A stretch of DNA of 64,000 bases from assembly GCA_003116975.1 (NCBI GenBank), contig BGKB01000142.1:124001-188000 (forward strand), given 5' to 3'. The notes under the pieces were generated by a model that searched no databases, was not told the origin of the DNA, and saw only the letters and a list, made by a program, of their open reading frames with translations. Every line of letters starts with the position of its first letter. Position 1 is the stretch's first letter. A program made the position numbers and the translations under genes. The stretch is from Aurantiochytrium sp. KH105 (taxonomy: Eukaryota; Sar; Bigyra; Thraustochytrida; Thraustochytriidae). Below are positions 63,348 through 64,000 of the stretch, piece after piece.

Positions 63348-64000
63348 GGTTGCCGTGAATTATGCAATCAATCTGTAAACATGTGCTCTTAGTCATAAAA
63401 TATTCCTGGACGGACTATTTTTTGGGGACGATGTGTGTGCGTGTGCGTGTGCGTGTGCGTGTGCGAGTCTGCCGACCACGTAATTCACAACGCGCTTGTT
63501 TCTGTCATCGACGAATCGTGATCGGTCGCCTTGTGCGTGTGCTTTTGGTATTCTACAAACAGCCCACGTTCATTGACCGACGCAGGCTTGCGCAAACTCA
63601 CAAGTTGTTGCAAAAGCATGCAAATCTTCAAGACGCGTCGCTCGTCCGTCACAATCACCCATTCTTGGTGCCATGTTGCTTGTTGATCTCTCTCTCTTGT
63701 CTCTCCTGATACTTGTGAAACTTGTGACAGACATTTACGAGGCGTTGAGAAAGTCAGGTTCCTAAAGGCGCGAAGGCCCAGTGTATGGAACAGGACGATC
63801 CCCCTCGAGGGACATGCTGGTGCATTTCGAGAGCCTGGAGCGATGCGCGGGGACTTGCGAGATTTCTTCTTGGGAAAGCTTTCCGCGTCACGGGACAAAC
63901 TCGCGAACATGGACGCGCGACCTTGAGGGCCATCGACCCTGGAGTTTGCGCGCCGCGCGCCGTGACGACGGAAGAGGACGCGTTGTCCTGCAATCACGCC
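63348..64000. other. Right-edge region, no supportable gene
   Basis: 653 bp. It contains a GTGTGC run at about 63434-63465. A 171-codon frame on the minus strand (63485-63997) resembles nothing known. A gene may begin outside the window. Confidence 0.5.
63434..63465. repeat. (GTGTGC)n hexanucleotide repeat
   Basis: About five copies of GTGTGC just downstream of the dehydrogenase stop codon. Confidence 0.85.

Noticed and set aside
63485-63997. 171-codon minus frame at the right edge
   Set aside because: No homology and crosses no conserved motif; could be leader of a gene outside the window but cannot be supported.

Overview
The window is nuclear DNA of a eukaryotic protist. My best guess is a thraustochytrid (Labyrinthulea, stramenopiles). 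The reasons are dense, GC-rich genes on both strands, very long uninterrupted reading frames, a few short GT-AG introns confined to small genes, and a gene set that mixes flagellar proteins with endosomal WASH/sorting-nexin and VPS13 proteins. The lineage is an inference from style and gene content; no rRNA or organelle marker is present.

I support 22 protein genes. Left part (1-22 kb): the 3' end of a VPS13-family lipid-transfer protein running in from outside the window; NHP2 of H/ACA snoRNPs; an unrecognised Gln-rich protein; an OSCA/TMEM63 channel; an unrecognised ubiquitin-like-fold plus FxPxI-repeat protein; and a very large USP7-type deubiquitinase. Middle (22-37 kb): a CENP-X/MHF2 gene rebuilt from two exons; an ER-type membrane reductase; a run with flagellar affinities (OSCP1, MORN5, CFAP161) interleaved with a four-exon UBA-PUB protein and a Nopp140/SRP40 protein; a two-exon TRIAP1/Mdm35 gene; an unrecognised three-TM protein; a CDP-diacylglycerol synthase; and a small orphan frame.

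Right part (37-64 kb): an intronless 11.3-kb VPS13-like gene (3,763 aa) with PDZ, zinc-ribbon-like and two dysferlin-type segments; a 5.7-kb low-complexity tract with no supportable gene; an AGC kinase; a 0.4-kb MITE-like element with about 27-bp inverted repeats; the WASH subunit WASHC3 next to a PX-BAR-SH3 sorting nexin; and a tail-anchored short-chain dehydrogenase.

Themes: membrane contact, lipid handling and endosomal trafficking (two VPS13 proteins, OSCA, TRIAP1, CDP-DAG synthase, WASHC3, sorting nexin), flagella (OSCP1, MORN5, CFAP161), snoRNP biogenesis (NHP2, Nopp140) and ubiquitin/p97 (USP7-like, UBA-PUB). I found no CRISPR, no prokaryotic operon, no tRNA or rRNA, and no virus-derived gene. 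The most useful results are the six introns and three spliced genes that single-frame reading misses, the unusual domain insertions in the VPS13 and USP7-like proteins, the MITE-like element, and the WASHC3/sorting-nexin neighbourhood.
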